Origin: Chimonanthus salicifolius
Lineage: Eukaryota; Streptophyta; Magnoliopsida; Laurales; Calycanthaceae
NCBI GenBank assembly: GCA_013350335.1
Contig: CM023540.1
Coordinates: 49,830,552-49,894,551, forward strand
Length of the DNA stretch: 64,000 nt
Direction of reading: 5' to 3'
The position numbers and the translations under genes were made by a program. Shown in pieces: positions 49,688 to 60,799 of the stretch. How positions within the stretch are numbered: position 1 is the first letter of the stretch; every line of letters starts with the position of its first letter. Under the pieces are notes generated by a model. That model was not told where the DNA came from and ran no database searches. It saw only the letters and a list, made by a program, of their open reading frames with translations.

Positions 49688-50518
49688 ACTTACAAATTAT
49701 CTTTAATGATATTAAAATGTCTTCAAATGAACCAAAATTTTAAATGGCATTAAATGGGTTGAGTGAGCGTGTAAACGGAGCCAGGTCCAACCCGGCCCGA
49801 TAACATAATCGGATAGTCCGTGGCCCGGCCCGATAATATAGAGTCTGATTATACTAAGATCTGGCCAGGCCGGATAGGCTTATCGGATCGTCTGCACGAT
49901 AAAGGCTCGTTTACCAGTTTTCGACCCATTATGCTACATGATCCAAAATCAATTTTTTTAAACTTATTTTTTATCAGAAAAATCCCAATAAATCAGATAT
50001 TTTATTCTAATATAAACCAGAGTTCGAAATTTTGAAATTTAGAGATTTAATAATTCGATTATATTAAGAAATTTAATTAAATTTTAACAAAATTGAAATA
50101 ACTCTTGAATTGCTCAATCAATTTTTTCTCAATCAAATTAACTCTAACTAAATCTGTTAAGTTTTTCAAAATTTTAAACAAAAATTGGATGAAAGGCGCA
50201 ACGAGTAGCTCCCTAAAATAATTTTAAAGAAAAAATGAAGATAAATTTCTACTTTTCAATTGATTTTTTTTTTTTGAATTTTTTTGAATTGTTTCTTTTT
50301 CCCAATAATTTGAGTATTCATATTAAAAAAGAAATTTTTAATTCACATCATTTTCTTTTACACTATAACCTCCATGAGATAAACAAATACATGATAATAA
50401 TAATCTTACAATCCACTGAAAGCAAACTCAAATAAAATGTATACTCAAGCTGATCAGCTTCAAAAAGAGGGCTCGCATCGCAAGTAGACCACCTGCGCCA
50501 ATTGCTGATCAAAATTGT
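49688..50518. other. Unassigned sequence with a small inverted-repeat element
   Basis: Apart from the candidate MITE at 49771-49914 I see nothing coding; AT-rich. Confidence 0.4.
49771..49914. mobile_element. Small GTAAACG-ended inverted-repeat element (candidate MITE)
   Basis: Begins GTAAACGGAGCC and ends GGCTCGTTTAC, an imperfect terminal inverted repeat, with a GGCCCGGCCCG-rich interior. No clear target duplication. A shorter relative lies at 63328-63388. Confidence 0.45.
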
Positions 50519-50569
50519 TTGAGAGATCAAGCCCATCAATCCCACACTCCCTCCACCATAGACATTATA
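50519..50569 (-). pseudogene. LOG-like exon remnant (cytokinin riboside phosphoribohydrolase motif)
   Basis: The minus-strand frame reads YNVYGGGSVGLMGLISQ. This is nearly the hallmark nucleotide-binding segment of LONELY GUY (LOG) enzymes, which release active cytokinin from its nucleotide (family form: DLVYGGGSVGLMG). It is preceded by a plausible splice acceptor (TTTCTGCAG, ending at 50570). After ISQ the similarity to LOG stops, although the frame stays open to 50363. I see neither the first LOG exon nor the PGGYGTLEE segment in the window. It is probably a displaced gene fragment; a chance match is unlikely but possible. Confidence 0.45.
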
Positions 50570-51506
50570 CTGCAGAAAAGTATAATAAATTTCATTTATA
50601 TTAATTCTAATCACATTTAAAAATATAATTAGTCCAAATCAAAATAATTTCATCCAAATTTATGCATCATAATCCATATTTTCATCCACTAGAGCTTATT
50701 ATAGGAAAAATGACCAACTAAGCTTCAAAGACGACAGCAATGGATTTACAATATAGAAAAAGATACTAAACGAAGAAACCCATGTAAAGAAACAATCTTG
50801 AATACTGCCTCTTGTTGTTGATGTGGAGTGGCCCTTTTTTCAAGTTCATAATGAGAAAGCATGAACATTAAACACAAGGCATACACTGCACAGGCTCAAC
50901 CCAAGCAGAAAACAAAAACAAAAGTGAAGCCCGGAGTCCCAAGAGAAACAACAAAATGCAGGTAATTATTTCAGGCAAGAACAATCTATAAGAGAATCAA
51001 ACTTTAATCTTGTTTCTTTAGTACTTGAGGAATTACATAAAGCCATTGATCTACAATATTTGTGTTTGGGTGAACTCAGGATTATTCACAATTTGGATGT
51101 TTTGGCTGACTGTAGGTAGGTTTATGGAGCCAAAATCACAAAAAACCTCCATAAGAGGGAAAAAACCCCTTAGTGACAATAATACAATAATAGCAATCTG
51201 AGAGAGTTCTTCACTAGATCACAATGCCTGGCAGTGACAAAATGAGGACCACTCGATGAAGGATGACAAAACTCATCCCATGGTTTAAAAGCAACCAATA
51301 TCGACAATCTACCAATCAATATTTTCAAAATATTGGTCAACATTTTAAGATGTCTATGTCAGTATTGCGACTCTAGACTCTAGTAAAATACAGCAAGAAG
51401 ATATTGGAGGTAGATTGAAACAAACCCATTCTAACAAAAATTTTACGGTATACCCTGTTTTAGAGACTAGAACTATGGGTTTGCTTACCTTCGGCCAAAG
51501 CAGAAA
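50570..51506. other. Unassigned low-copy sequence
   Basis: No ORF with a recognisable motif. It ends in AGAAA just before the copia element, whose other side continues with GAAAGG (58708). Confidence 0.4.
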
Positions 51507-51925
51507 TGAGAATTGATGATGCAAATCTACCTTGATTGGTTGCTCTCCACCACTCTTAACTTGACTTAGTCTCATGTTGTGTCATGGTTTATTTTGTGAG
51601 TCATCCCACTACCCCATCATTTAGGATGTGGGTTTTAGTCTCATGAATGTGGGATTAGGTGTCCTACCCATAAAGAGTAGGTGTCCCATGTTTGTTAGTG
51701 AGGTATCCCATGTTGTGGCAATGGGTCCCTAAACTTTTTATGGTTAGTTGTGTTAGTGGGCTAATGGTGTTTGTAGGTAATTCTTGCAAGAAAGTGGGGA
51801 TGCCCACTATGTTATTATCTTTTCTATAAATTGGTGTGTAATCAAAGTTAAAAGATAGAGCAAAAACTAATTTTTTGTATCTACAAATTAGTGTGGTGTT
51901 CTCAATTCTCTCCCTATCTCCAACA
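51507..51925 (+). repeat. 5' LTR of the copia element
   Basis: Starts TGAGAATTGATGATGCAAAT and ends CTATCTCCAACA. Colinear with 58288-58707 with few differences. Confidence 0.92.
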
Positions 51926-51927
51926 AT

Positions 51928-51942
51928 TTGGCATCCAGAGCC
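51928..51942 (+). other. Primer-binding site of the copia element (worn initiator-Met type)
   Basis: TTGGCATCCAGAGCC just after the LTR resembles TGGTATCAGAGCC with a substitution and an inserted base. Confidence 0.6.
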
Positions 51943-52053
51943 AGATTCTTTCGCATTGGGTGTATTGGGTTGTAAGATCTGTTGCGGTAGCAGATCTTCG
52001 TTGAATCAAAGAGAGGTATTTGTTTGTTTGTTTTTTGCTCTGAGTGATTCATC

Positions 52054-52351
52054 ATGTCAAATGGTATGAACACTCTTAACCTCTCACAATCTTTAGTGCC
52101 TATTTTTAATGGAGAAAATTATGAATTTTCGAGCATTAAGATAAAGACATTATTTATTTCACAAATCATTGGGATCTAGTTGAGAATGGTTATACAGATA
52201 CTAAGAGCTCCAAGACAGCGGAGAAGTCACCTCATAAGGCATCGGAGAAGTCACCTGATTTGAAGGAGTTTCGTAAGAAGGATGCAAGGCTCTACTTGTT
52301 TTGCAGCAAGCTGTGTCAGAATCAGTTTTTCCTTGAATTGCAAATGCCACC
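52054..52351 (+). pseudogene. copia gag, N-terminal part
   Basis: The ATG at 52054 (MSNGMNTLNLSQS) is followed by LVPIFNGENYEFSSIKIKTL, the typical start of plant copia gag, where the family has W after F. A small frameshift near 52165 leads to a stop; later codons resume another frame. It is cut at 52351 by the inserted LTR and continues after 54184. Confidence 0.85.
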
Positions 52352-54184
52352 TGTTGAGCACTAAAAATGACTATTTTACCCTTTAATTTTGGATTAGTTA
52401 GCCATTGATTTGTTTATATTAGATGCATTTAATGGAGTTTTTGAGTTTTGCAGTGTATTTGTGAGAATACAAGAAAAATGAATTAAAATGTAGAAAAATG
52501 GGCCATAGTTCTATTTTTGGACAGTTTATAAGTTTTATCACCTAATTTGATTTTGGAATTATTATAAATTATTATAATTCAAATTCGGATATGAGAGTTT
52601 GAATTATAATAAAAAAAATTAGACTGTGTTAAATTATAAAGGTGGTAGAAATTTATAAACACATAAATGGACTCACTGTTCGAGTCTAAAGCTTATAAGC
52701 CAAAGTCCACCAGTATTTCGGGCCAGATAAAAGTCCAAGTATGGGATCCAAGTCCAAAAGACCAAGTGGGACCATTGAATTTCGTGTGAAGCATTGTGGA
52801 AGTAAATGAGAGAAAAAATGGGATTTGGATTGACTAGAGTGAATTTTGGAAGGAGAAATATTTTGACACAGTTTCCGTATTTTAGCCATAACTTTTCACT
52901 CCATTGTTCAATTGAATTTATTCTTATTGCGTTGGAAAGAAGACTTCAAGAGCTATAACTTTATAGTTTATGAAATTTTGTGATACGGAAGTTGACAAGG
53001 TCAAAATTGAGCTGCAAGATGGTATATGTGTAGAAAAACTGGGATTTGCACCCTACTTTCCAAATTAATCCAAAATCTCTAAAATCATGGTGCCTTATCT
53101 ACAAAATTCGACCATGGCTTGGAAAAGATAGTACATTTGGATAAATAAAAGAGAGAGAATTTGGAAGAAAGTTTTGGAGAGAGAATTATGGAGGAATTCT
53201 CTCAAGACTTGCCTAATCCAGTTTCTTTTGAGCACTATAAATAAAGGGGTTCAGGCATTGTAAAATTTGAATTGGAGCAAGAAACTAAGGTGTGCAAGGA
53301 CTGGAGGCTGAGAAGACTAGAAGAGAAAAGAATAGTAGAATTTTGTCTGTGAGTTCTTTTATTTTTATTTTTATTCATGTCTTCGATGCAAAAAATCCAA
53401 AGCATTGTAATTTTAATTTCCAATTTAATTGAATGAAATTTCTGGTAGTTTCTTTAGATTTATGGTTTTCCCAATTGTTAAATACTTGATGGTGATTGTT
53501 TTTATGTTATTTTAATTCTTTTTAAGATGTTATGGAATAAATTAATTTAAGAGTTTTCAAGGAAAGTAGAACCCCATTTAGGATCGGTGGAACTTAACCT
53601 TTTCAGATCTAATTCTTTTTTTGAAGAGTAATTTATTTTTAGATTCGTAAAGGGGAGTAGAAATTCTGCCCAAGCCTAAGCAATGAATTGAAAATTTCTG
53701 ACTTAACGTACATCATGATTTTCTTAATTAGAATTTTAATAAATAGAGAACATGAATTTATATTTAATAATTCTAGAAGATTTCATAGTCTAGGCAATGA
53801 TTTTATCTTTAAATGGGATAATATGTCACCCTAATTACTTGTCTCAATTCCATTGTACATTATGTGAATATTTCATTATTTTTATTAAATTCTTTATTCT
53901 TTTCTTATTCTCTCAAATTCTTTTGAACTAGGTTGAGATTGATTTGATTGCATTTTAATTTTGTTCTCTTAAACTGGTTTGAGATTATTTATAAATTCCA
54001 GATCAATGCCATTGCTTTAATTAAATTAGAATTATTGGTTAGATTTTAGGTTTAGATGATGATACTCTAATTTTTAGATTCGTTTCTTAAAATTGGAATA
54101 CAACTAATTTAAAGTGATATTTGTAAGAATTAGAATTTGATTTTCATATTTAGGTTATTTCTAAAGAACACCAAATCAAAGGAA
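52352..54184 (+). repeat. Solo LTR of the tRNA-Asp family inserted in copia gag
   Basis: Begins TGTTGAGCACTAAAAATGAC, matching the LTR start at 4320, and follows that LTR through the transcript-start region near 53290-53700. Its last ~200 bp differ from the 4320-5917 LTR and the end lacks the CACATCA terminus. The middle (about 52860-53060) matches, inverted, 23400-23590. Bases CCACC (52347-52351) before it and ACACC after it are a candidate target duplication (4 of 5), so the right boundary is uncertain by a few bases. Confidence 0.75.
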
Positions 54185-54785
54185 AGCTTGGACTATTTTA
54201 AAGCAAGAATTTCATGGGGACTAGCAAGGTAACCACTGTGAGACTTCAGACTTTTCGTAGAGAATTTGAGACTCTTCTCTTGAAAGGTAGTGAATCTGTG
54301 CAAGATTTTGTCTCTAGACTTTCTGTTATTATAGATCCAATGAGAACTTTTGGTGAGATAATCTCAGACCAGAAAGTTGTAGAAAAAGTTTTAATGAGTC
54401 TTCCTTCAAAGTTTGATTATTTAGTTACTGCTATTGAAGAGTCTAAGGATTTGTCTAATTATTCTCTTAATGAATTGATGGGTTCGTTATTAGCTCATGA
54501 AGAAGGTTGAACAGATCAACAGAGAAAAATATTGAGCATGCATTTCAGTCCAAGATGGAGATTTCTACGAAAGACAAAAATGTCGAAGATACTTCTGATT
54601 ATCAGCATGCAGGACAAGGCCGAGGAAGAGGTGGATATCGTGGTCGTGGAAAAGCACGAGGAAGATTTGGTTGGGATCGTCAAAATGGTGATAAAAGCAA
54701 CCAAAAGCAGAATGATAAAAGCAAGCAATATTATTTTTGCAAACAATACGGGCATATTGAGGCAAACTATTGGAAAAAGGACTAA
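54185..54785 (+). pseudogene. copia gag, C-terminal part with damaged zinc knuckle
   Basis: 54214-54510 encodes a conserved gag segment (VRLQTFRREFETLLLKGSE; LPSKFDYLVTAIEESKDLS). One extra base just before 54214 breaks the frame. 54507-54785 follows with an Arg/Gly-rich stretch (GRGRGGYRGRGKARGRFGWD) and a knuckle YYFCKQYGHIEANY in which the first and last cysteines of CX2CX4HX4C are tyrosine (TGY to TAY changes). Confidence 0.88.
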
Positions 54786-54822
54786 GCAATAAGCCAATTT
54801 CATAGAACAAGATGAAGGTAAT

Positions 54823-55308
54823 TTGTTCCTTACTTATCTAAGTCACAAAGAAAGTAAGGTCGATATACAGTTTCTAGATAGTGGTTGTAGTAACCATATG
54901 ACAGGAGAAAGAAGCACTTTTCATAGCATTGATGAATCTGTGAAATTGCAAGTTCGGCTTGGTGATGATAAGCGAGTTGAAATCGAAGGCAAGGGGACTA
55001 TTGCAATTAAGGCTAAGTCAAGTATTAAAGGCATGATTTATGATGTTTATTATATTCTTGGTTTAGCTCATAACTTTCTAAGTGTGGGTCAATTGATTCA
55101 AAGAGGATATTCAGTCTTATTTCATAGTGATATGTGTGAAATTAAAAAAGGAAAATCGGATATGCCTCTTATTAAGATCCACATGACTCAGAACAAGATG
55201 TTTCATCTTGATCTCTCATGTATTGATGACTGTGCATTGGTTGCTAGTACTAATGATGATTCAAGGCTTTGGCATTTACATTATGGCACTTGTATTTTAA
55301 TGGGTTGA
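54823..55308 (+). pseudogene. copia protease and pre-integrase region
   Basis: Aspartic protease with intact active site FLDSGCSNHMTG (DSG at 54877-54885), then the VYYILGLAHNFLSVGQL segment and the start of the GAG-pre-integrase domain (RLWHLHYG). The frame ends just after that histidine motif because of an indel near 55290. This is the longest undamaged stretch of the 5' half. Confidence 0.9.
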
Positions 55309-56422
55309 AATTGTTAAGTCAGAAAAAAGATAGTGTTTGGTTTGCCTTCTATTGTTTGTGTTGATGATGTTTGTGAAGGGGTGTATTTATGGGAAGCAAC
55401 ACTGTTTACCATTTCTAATTGGAAAATCTTGGAGAGCCAAGATGCCTCTAGAACTTGTACATGCAGACATATGTGCTCCAACAAATGCCTTATCTTTAAA
55501 TAAGAGTAGGTATTTTTTACTATTTACTGATGAATATACTCGCATGAGGTGGGTTTACTTTCTTACTTACAAATCAGAGGCATTTAAAAAGTTTCAAGAA
55601 ATTAAAGCTTTTGCTGAAAAGGAAAGTAGGGCATGTCATAAAGACACTTCGAACTGACAGAGGGGGACAATTCTTAATCTAATGAATTTGGTTCCTTTTG
55701 CAAGCTAAATGGTATTCGCAGGCATTTGACAGTAAAGAGAACTCCCGAATAGAATGGGTTCGCTGAAAGGAAGAACAGAACAGTCGTTGAAATGGATAGA
55801 AGCATGTTAAATGAAAAACGACTTCCAAATGATTTTTAGGACAGAAGTTGTCGCAAAATCCGTCTTCCTCCTAAACATATCTCCAACAAAGGCAGTACAC
55901 AACAAAACTCCATACGAAGCTTGGTGGAAAAGAAAAGCTGATGTGAGATTTTTTAAAAAAATTGGTAGCATTGCTTATTCTTTGATTGACTCTAGTGATC
56001 GTACCAAGCTTGATAAGAAAAGTGAAAAATGTATTTTTGTTGGATATAATGATGGAACCAACGGTTATCAGTTGTATAATCCAAAAATAAAAAACTTAAT
56101 TATTCTTCGAGATGTTATATTTGATGAAAAAAACTTCCGGAATTGGGAAGGAGAAAAAAGTCAGCATGTGCCATTTGCAGAAGATGAAGTTGAGCCAACA
56201 CAGTTAAAGGAGAAAACAATGTTACCTCAAGCTTCTCCATCTCCAAGTTCTTTTGTGAGGGTTTCTCCAAGGAATCAAAGTATTGAGGACATCAGCAGCA
56301 TTGATCCTACTCTTGATACTGATACACCTCCACGTAAGTTTCGATCTTTGAAAGAGATTTATGAATCATGCACTTTTGCTCTTATGATTGCAGAACTTGT
56401 GAGTTATGAGGAGGCACAATGA
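55309..56422 (+). pseudogene. copia integrase
   Basis: Catalytic core in pieces. 55337-55657 carries LVHADICAP (first Asp) and LFTDEYTRMRWVYFL. After a frame change LRTDRGGQF gives the second Asp region with a stop soon after, and ENGFAERKNRTV-type sequence (about 55750-55790, preceded by a TAG) holds the Glu region. 55811-56422 is open and carries NISPTKAVHNKTPYEAWW and EKCIFVGYNDGTNGYQLYNP, the copia integrase C-terminus, and the linker to RT. Confidence 0.88.
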
Positions 56423-57409
56423 AAAGAAGAATGGGAGAACTCTATGAAAGAAGAAATGGCTGCAATTGAAAAAAATAATACATGGGAGGTAATAGACTTA
56501 CCACCTGAAAAAAAAAATGCAATTGGAGTGAAATGGATCTATAAGGTGAAGTACAATGCAGGTGGAACTGTGCAAAAATTCAAAGGAAGACTCGTTACAA
56601 AGGCGTATGTTCAAAAGCATGGAATAGATTTCTTTGACACATTTTCTCCCAGTTGCTAGATTTGAAACTTGTTAGACTTATTTTGGATATAGCAGCTCAA
56701 ATGAAATGGCATATCTTTCAATTTGATGTTAAATCTGCATTTTTAAATGGTTGTTTGGAAAAATATGTGTATGTTGAACAGCCACAGGGATTTGTTGTCA
56801 AAGGAAAAGAGGAGAAGGTCTACAAAGTGAAGAAAGCTTTATATGGATTGAATGCAAGCCCCAAAGCATGGTATAGTAGGCTTGACTCTTATTTCGGCAA
56901 AATGGGTTCCACCGAAGTGATAGTGAGACCACTTTATATGTGAACGTGAAAGATAATGGTGATATTCTCAGTGTGTGTGTTTATGTAGATGATATCATAT
57001 ATACTGGATCTTCTAGCATTCTTATCAAAAAATTAAAGGAGAACATGATGCATGAGTTTATATGTTTTATTTGGGATTATTGCATTATTTTCTAGTTCTT
57101 CAAGTTCAGCAAACTAATGATGCTATTTTTATTTCTCAAGAAAAATACGCATTAGATTTGCTTAAGAAATATAATATGTTGAATTGCAAGACATCTTCTA
57201 CTCCCATGAACACAAGTGAGAAATTGACTTTGAATGATGGGACTGCAAAGGCAAATGAAAAGTTTTTTAGAGGGAGGGTTGGAGGATTGCTGTATTTGAC
57301 TCACTCTCGTCCAAATATTATGTTTTCTGTCAATTTGGTCTCAAGATTTATGCATAACCCTTCTGTGCATCATCTTGGAGCAGCAAAGCGGATTCTTCAT
57401 TATATCTGA
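56423..57409 (+). pseudogene. copia reverse transcriptase
   Basis: Blocks in order: NTWEVIDLPPEKKNAIGVKW (56444-56659), then after a frame break FQFDVKSAFLNGCLEKYVYV (first Asp, DVKSAFLNG) and KALYGLNASPKAWY. The YVDD box is intact at 56982-56993 (VYVDDIIYTGSSS), and the frame changes again before LLHYFLVLQVQQ. The thumb continues to YLTHSRPNIMFSVNLVSRFM at 57300-57350. Stops near 56657 and 56941. Confidence 0.9.
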
Positions 57410-57946
57410 AGCAACAAGCAATTATGGGATTTGGTATAAACCAATTGGTCATTTTAAATTACTTGGTTTTACTGACAGTGATTGGGCTGGTTTTGTAGTT
57501 GACAGAAAAAGCACAAGTCAACAGCTTGAATACATGGATCTCTAAGAAGCTATTTCATGGATCTCTAAGAAGCAAACGACAGTTGCATTATCATCTTCTG
57601 AAGCTGAATACATTGTGGCTTCGTCAATAGCCTGTCAAGCCATATGGATGCGAAGGATTTTGGAAGACTTGTACCATTTTCAAAATGAGGCGACAGAGAT
57701 CTATTATGATAACAAAGCTACAGTCTCAATGACAAAGAATCCAGTTTTCCATGGAAGAACAAAGCATATTCAGATTCGTCACCACTTCATTTGCAAATGT
57801 TGTTGCAGAAGGCATGATCATGATGAAGTATTGTTCAACTAATGATCAAGTTGCAGATGGGTTCACCAAGGCACTCTCATATCCGAAGTTTGTGAAATTC
57901 AGATCTTCTCTCAGTGTTTCTAGTTTTGCAGTCAAGGGGGAGTTAT
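57410..57946 (+). pseudogene. copia RNase H
   Basis: FTDSDWAG gives the first acidic residue, followed by a short in-place duplication of TCATGGATCTCTAAGAAGC (about 57535-57575) that introduces a stop. ALSSSEAEYI and YYDNKATVSMTKNPVFHGRT (57615-57842) give the remaining conserved blocks. A frameshift near 57790 separates the HH(F/I) segment from QVADGFTKAL. Confidence 0.88.
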
Positions 57947-57947
57947 G

Positions 57948-58287
57948 AGAATTGATGATGCAAATATACCTTGATTGGTTGCTCTCCCCCACTCTTAACT
58001 TGACTTGGAAGACTTGTACCATTTTCAAAATGAAGCGAGAGAGATCTATTGTGATAACAAGGCTACAATCTCAATGACAGAATCCAGTTTTCCATGGAAG
58101 AACAAAGCATATAGAGATTCGTCACCACTTTATTCGAAATGTTGTTGCAGAAGGCATGATCGTGATGAAGTATTGTTCAACTAATGATCAAGTTGCAGAT
58201 GGGTTCACCTAAGGCACTCTCATATTCGAAGTTCGTGAAATTCAGATCTTCTCTCAGTGTTTCCAGTTTTGCATCAAGGGGGAGTGA
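57948..58287 (+). repeat. Tail duplication: LTR start fused to a second copy of the RNase H end
   Basis: 57948-58007 is the first ~60 bp of the LTR, which then switches at CTTGACTTGG to a second copy of the RNase H end (compare 58006-58285 with 57662-57946). The true 3' LTR follows. The copied segment has its own indels. Confidence 0.85.
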
Positions 58288-58707
58288 TGAGAATTGATGA
58301 TGCAAACCTACCTTAATAGGTTGCTCTCCACCATTCTTAACTTGACTTAGTATCATGTTGAGTCATGGTTTATTTTGTGAGTCATCCCACTACCCCATCA
58401 TTTAGGATGTGGGTTGTTAGTCTCATGAATGTGAGATTAGGTATCCTACCCATAAAGAGTATGTGTCCCATGTTTGTTAGTGAGGTGTCCTACGTTGTGG
58501 CAATAGGTCCCTAGACTTTTTATGGTTAGTTGTGTTAGTGGTCTAATGGTGTTTGTAGGTAGTTATTCTAAGAAAGTGGGGATGCCCACTATGTTATTAT
58601 CTTTTCTATAAATTGGTCTGTAATTAAAGTTAAAAGATAGAGCAAAAACTAATTGTTTGCATCTACAAATCAGTGTGGTGTTCTCAATTCTCTCCCTATC
58701 TCCAACA
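58288..58707 (+). repeat. 3' LTR of the copia element
   Basis: 420 bp, preceded by the polypurine tract AAGGGGGAG (58277-58284 region), ends CTATCTCCAACA. Confidence 0.92.
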
Positions 58708-58881
58708 GAAAGGAGTCCAATAATGTGAAATAGTCTGTATCTATAGATGATGCCCTTCTCATTTTAGCAAAGCATTGAAGCGCCTTCTCGAATCACCAGA
58801 CTATGGACTTGTTTCCCATGATACAAACCTTTTGAACCAGAAAAAGAACTAAGCAGACTAGTATATGTCATCGTATTACAA

Positions 58882-59160
58882 CTAAACACCCAAAAGCCTC
58901 ATCTCTCTAACTAAAACCATTGCCTCACTAGGACACTCATGAAGTGCATATCCATTAACCATGTTAGTCCATGTAACTACATTTCTCTCAGACATTTCAT
59001 CAAAAACCATTCTCGAAACACCCAAACATGAACATTTCAAGTACATGTCAATCAGAGCAGTCCAAACTATGACATTTGAGCAAAAACCAAATATGCAGAT
59101 GATTAACAAGATGTAGATGACCATTTGTCAGAACAAAATCTGCATCATACCCATATGTTT
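58882..59160 (-). pseudogene. PPR protein fragment
   Basis: The minus-strand frame gives VIVWTALIDMYLKCSCLG then RMVFDEMSERNVVTWTNMVN, which is a classic plant pentatricopeptide repeat pair (ALIDMYxKCG; VFDEMxxRNVVTWTxM). It ends at a stop at 58882. A neighbouring frame upstream reads HMGYDADFVLTNGHLHLVN, another PPR-like segment, so at least one frameshift is present. PPR proteins bind organelle RNA, but this piece of two to three repeats is too short to work. It lies in what would be the first intron of the potassium-transporter gene. Confidence 0.75.
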
Positions 59161-59896
59161 TTTACCATAGCAAACTAAATTTGAAAATCTATCTTCCAAA
59201 ATTATATTAGAAACATCAATAGAAATGTTGAAATGGAGAAAGTTAAATCCATTCAAAGAATCTGTCCAAAGCAAGGAAGAAACATGATGAAACATGGTGA
59301 TGGAGTATTATAGCCACCAAACTTGCTTGGACAAAGAACAGATCGATACCATTCAGTCCATACTTGTCCCTGTCACTGTTCAATTCATTGTGCCATATTG
59401 CTCCAAAAATTACAATATCTCACACAAAAATAACCAACAAATAGCATGTTCAATAGTAAATCTTAGAATTCATTCCACATTAAAAATAGCATAACATATT
59501 GAACATAAATAATTAGTACCAATAAGTGAAATCTTTCATGTTTAAATAAGCACACATTTGCCAAACAGTAAAAAAATGTTTATGAAAGCAAAAAAAAATA
59601 ATAAACCAAACAGTCCCAATAGATGAACCAAATGGAAGCTAGAAATTCCCAAATCAAAACCCATGTAAAGAAGAAGAGGAAGAGGAAGAGAAGAAAACCC
59701 CTATCCTAAGTCAAGGCAATGTAATACAGTGATGAAATCATAGAATATACATGTTTCAAACTCATCTATGGACTGTTGATTCTTATATTTTTGATAAAAT
59801 GCAGCACTCACCTTATCCTTTTACCATTTAGATGCAGTGAAAGCTAAAAAGGTTTCCCTCTGATATAAAAGACAAGTGATGAACAAAAGAACATAC
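59161..59896. other. Likely intron sequence of the KUP/HAK gene
   Basis: AT-rich, no ORF with a motif. It begins (minus strand) with the splice donor GTATGT at 59896-59891. Confidence 0.45.
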
Positions 59897-60024
59897 CTTT
59901 GAGTTATTTAAATGAGAATCAGCAATTCCCATAGCTTCAACATCGAAAGAATCTACTCTCTTGGGTTTCTATGTAAGCCTCCTCCTCAGTCCCCCTTCTT
60001 CTTCTCCCTAACTGCGTTGCTTTC
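59897..60024 (-). pseudogene. KUP/HAK/KT potassium transporter, exon 1, second part
   Basis: The minus-strand frame reads LRRRLT-stop-KPKRVDSFDVEAMGIADSHLNNSK and ends at a good splice donor (AAAG|GTATGT). RVDSFDVEAM preceded by a basic RRRL..KPK stretch is the N-terminal cytosolic signature of plant KUP/HAK/KT K+ transporters of the KUP7/KUP12 type, just before the first membrane span. Two TAG codons interrupt it (60008-60010 and 59969-59971). The other half of the exon lies at 62741-62874 beyond an inserted retrotransposon, and the frame is continuous across the target site. Later exons with the AFQTLGVVYGD-type first helix were not found in the window, so the gene is probably a pseudogene remnant. 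Confidence 0.72.
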
Positions 60025-60525
60025 TACGGTGGACTCGAAAAAGATATGAATGAAAAGAACAGACTCGGGTGAGTCTGCCGTGAGAGAGAGATAAGAGACG
60101 AACACTGAGACCGATTAGAGGTGGTTTCCTCCTCCTGTTTAAGTTTCTTTTGGGTAAAAATTCCTTGATTTCTTCTTATTTCTTATTCCAAATATAAGAG
60201 TCCTCTCCTAAATTGGAGGAGGAGATTACAATTGATGAGAAGGGAAAATAAAACACAAATTTCAAATTTCAAATTTCAAATTCAAATTAGATCATATCTA
60301 ATCTAATAGATGAAATTGATTAGAAAATACAAATTTCGAATTTAAAATTCAAACTAGATCCTATCTAATCTAATAGATCAAATTGATTCAAAAATCTAAT
60401 CTGTCAGCTTAAGGAAGCTAACGCCTAACCAGAAGATGCCTATCCAAGAAGATACCTACCCAGAAGATCCAGCCAAAATTTCCTCTTCTGAGTCGTCGAT
60501 CCCTGAGTCGTTGAGGCACACAACA
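60025..60525 (-). repeat. 3' LTR of the gag-protease element
   Basis: 501 bp; colinear with 62245-62740. Bordered by a polypurine-like AGTTGAGGGGAA (inverse of 60526-60537). Contains repeated CAAATTTCAAATTT blocks. Confidence 0.88.
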
Positions 60526-60799
60526 TTCCCCTCAACTGAAAACCGTCGTCGTCCGCGACGACGAAATCGGGTTATTTTGTCCACATGCGGTTTCATACGA
60601 CTTTGAGCCTGTTTAGATTATCTTTTAGAGTTTGCAAAGCTTCAACTCAGCTTCGCAACTTCAAGTCCACAGATTCCACTTGGGCAGTGCCCTTGATAAA
60701 CGAAACAAGCTGAGATGGTGGCTGTTTCTTGCACTTCTTGGCCATCTCGGCTTCCATAATTCTCAGTTTAGGCACTCCATCACCTTGTCAAATGTAAGA

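Larger units (their letters stand above)
51507..58707 (+). mobile_element. Ty1/copia retrotransposon, decayed, with nested LTR and tail duplication
   Basis: LTRs of 419 and 420 bp (51507-51925 and 58288-58707) with TGAGAATTG...CCAACA ends, an initiator-Met-like primer site, gag, protease, integrase before RT, and RNase H: the copia order. GAAA flanks both sides (51503-51506 and 58708-58711). The gag is split by a 1.8-kb LTR insertion (52352-54184) and the 3' end carries a ~340-bp duplication. Stops and frameshifts interrupt all domains. Confidence 0.93.
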
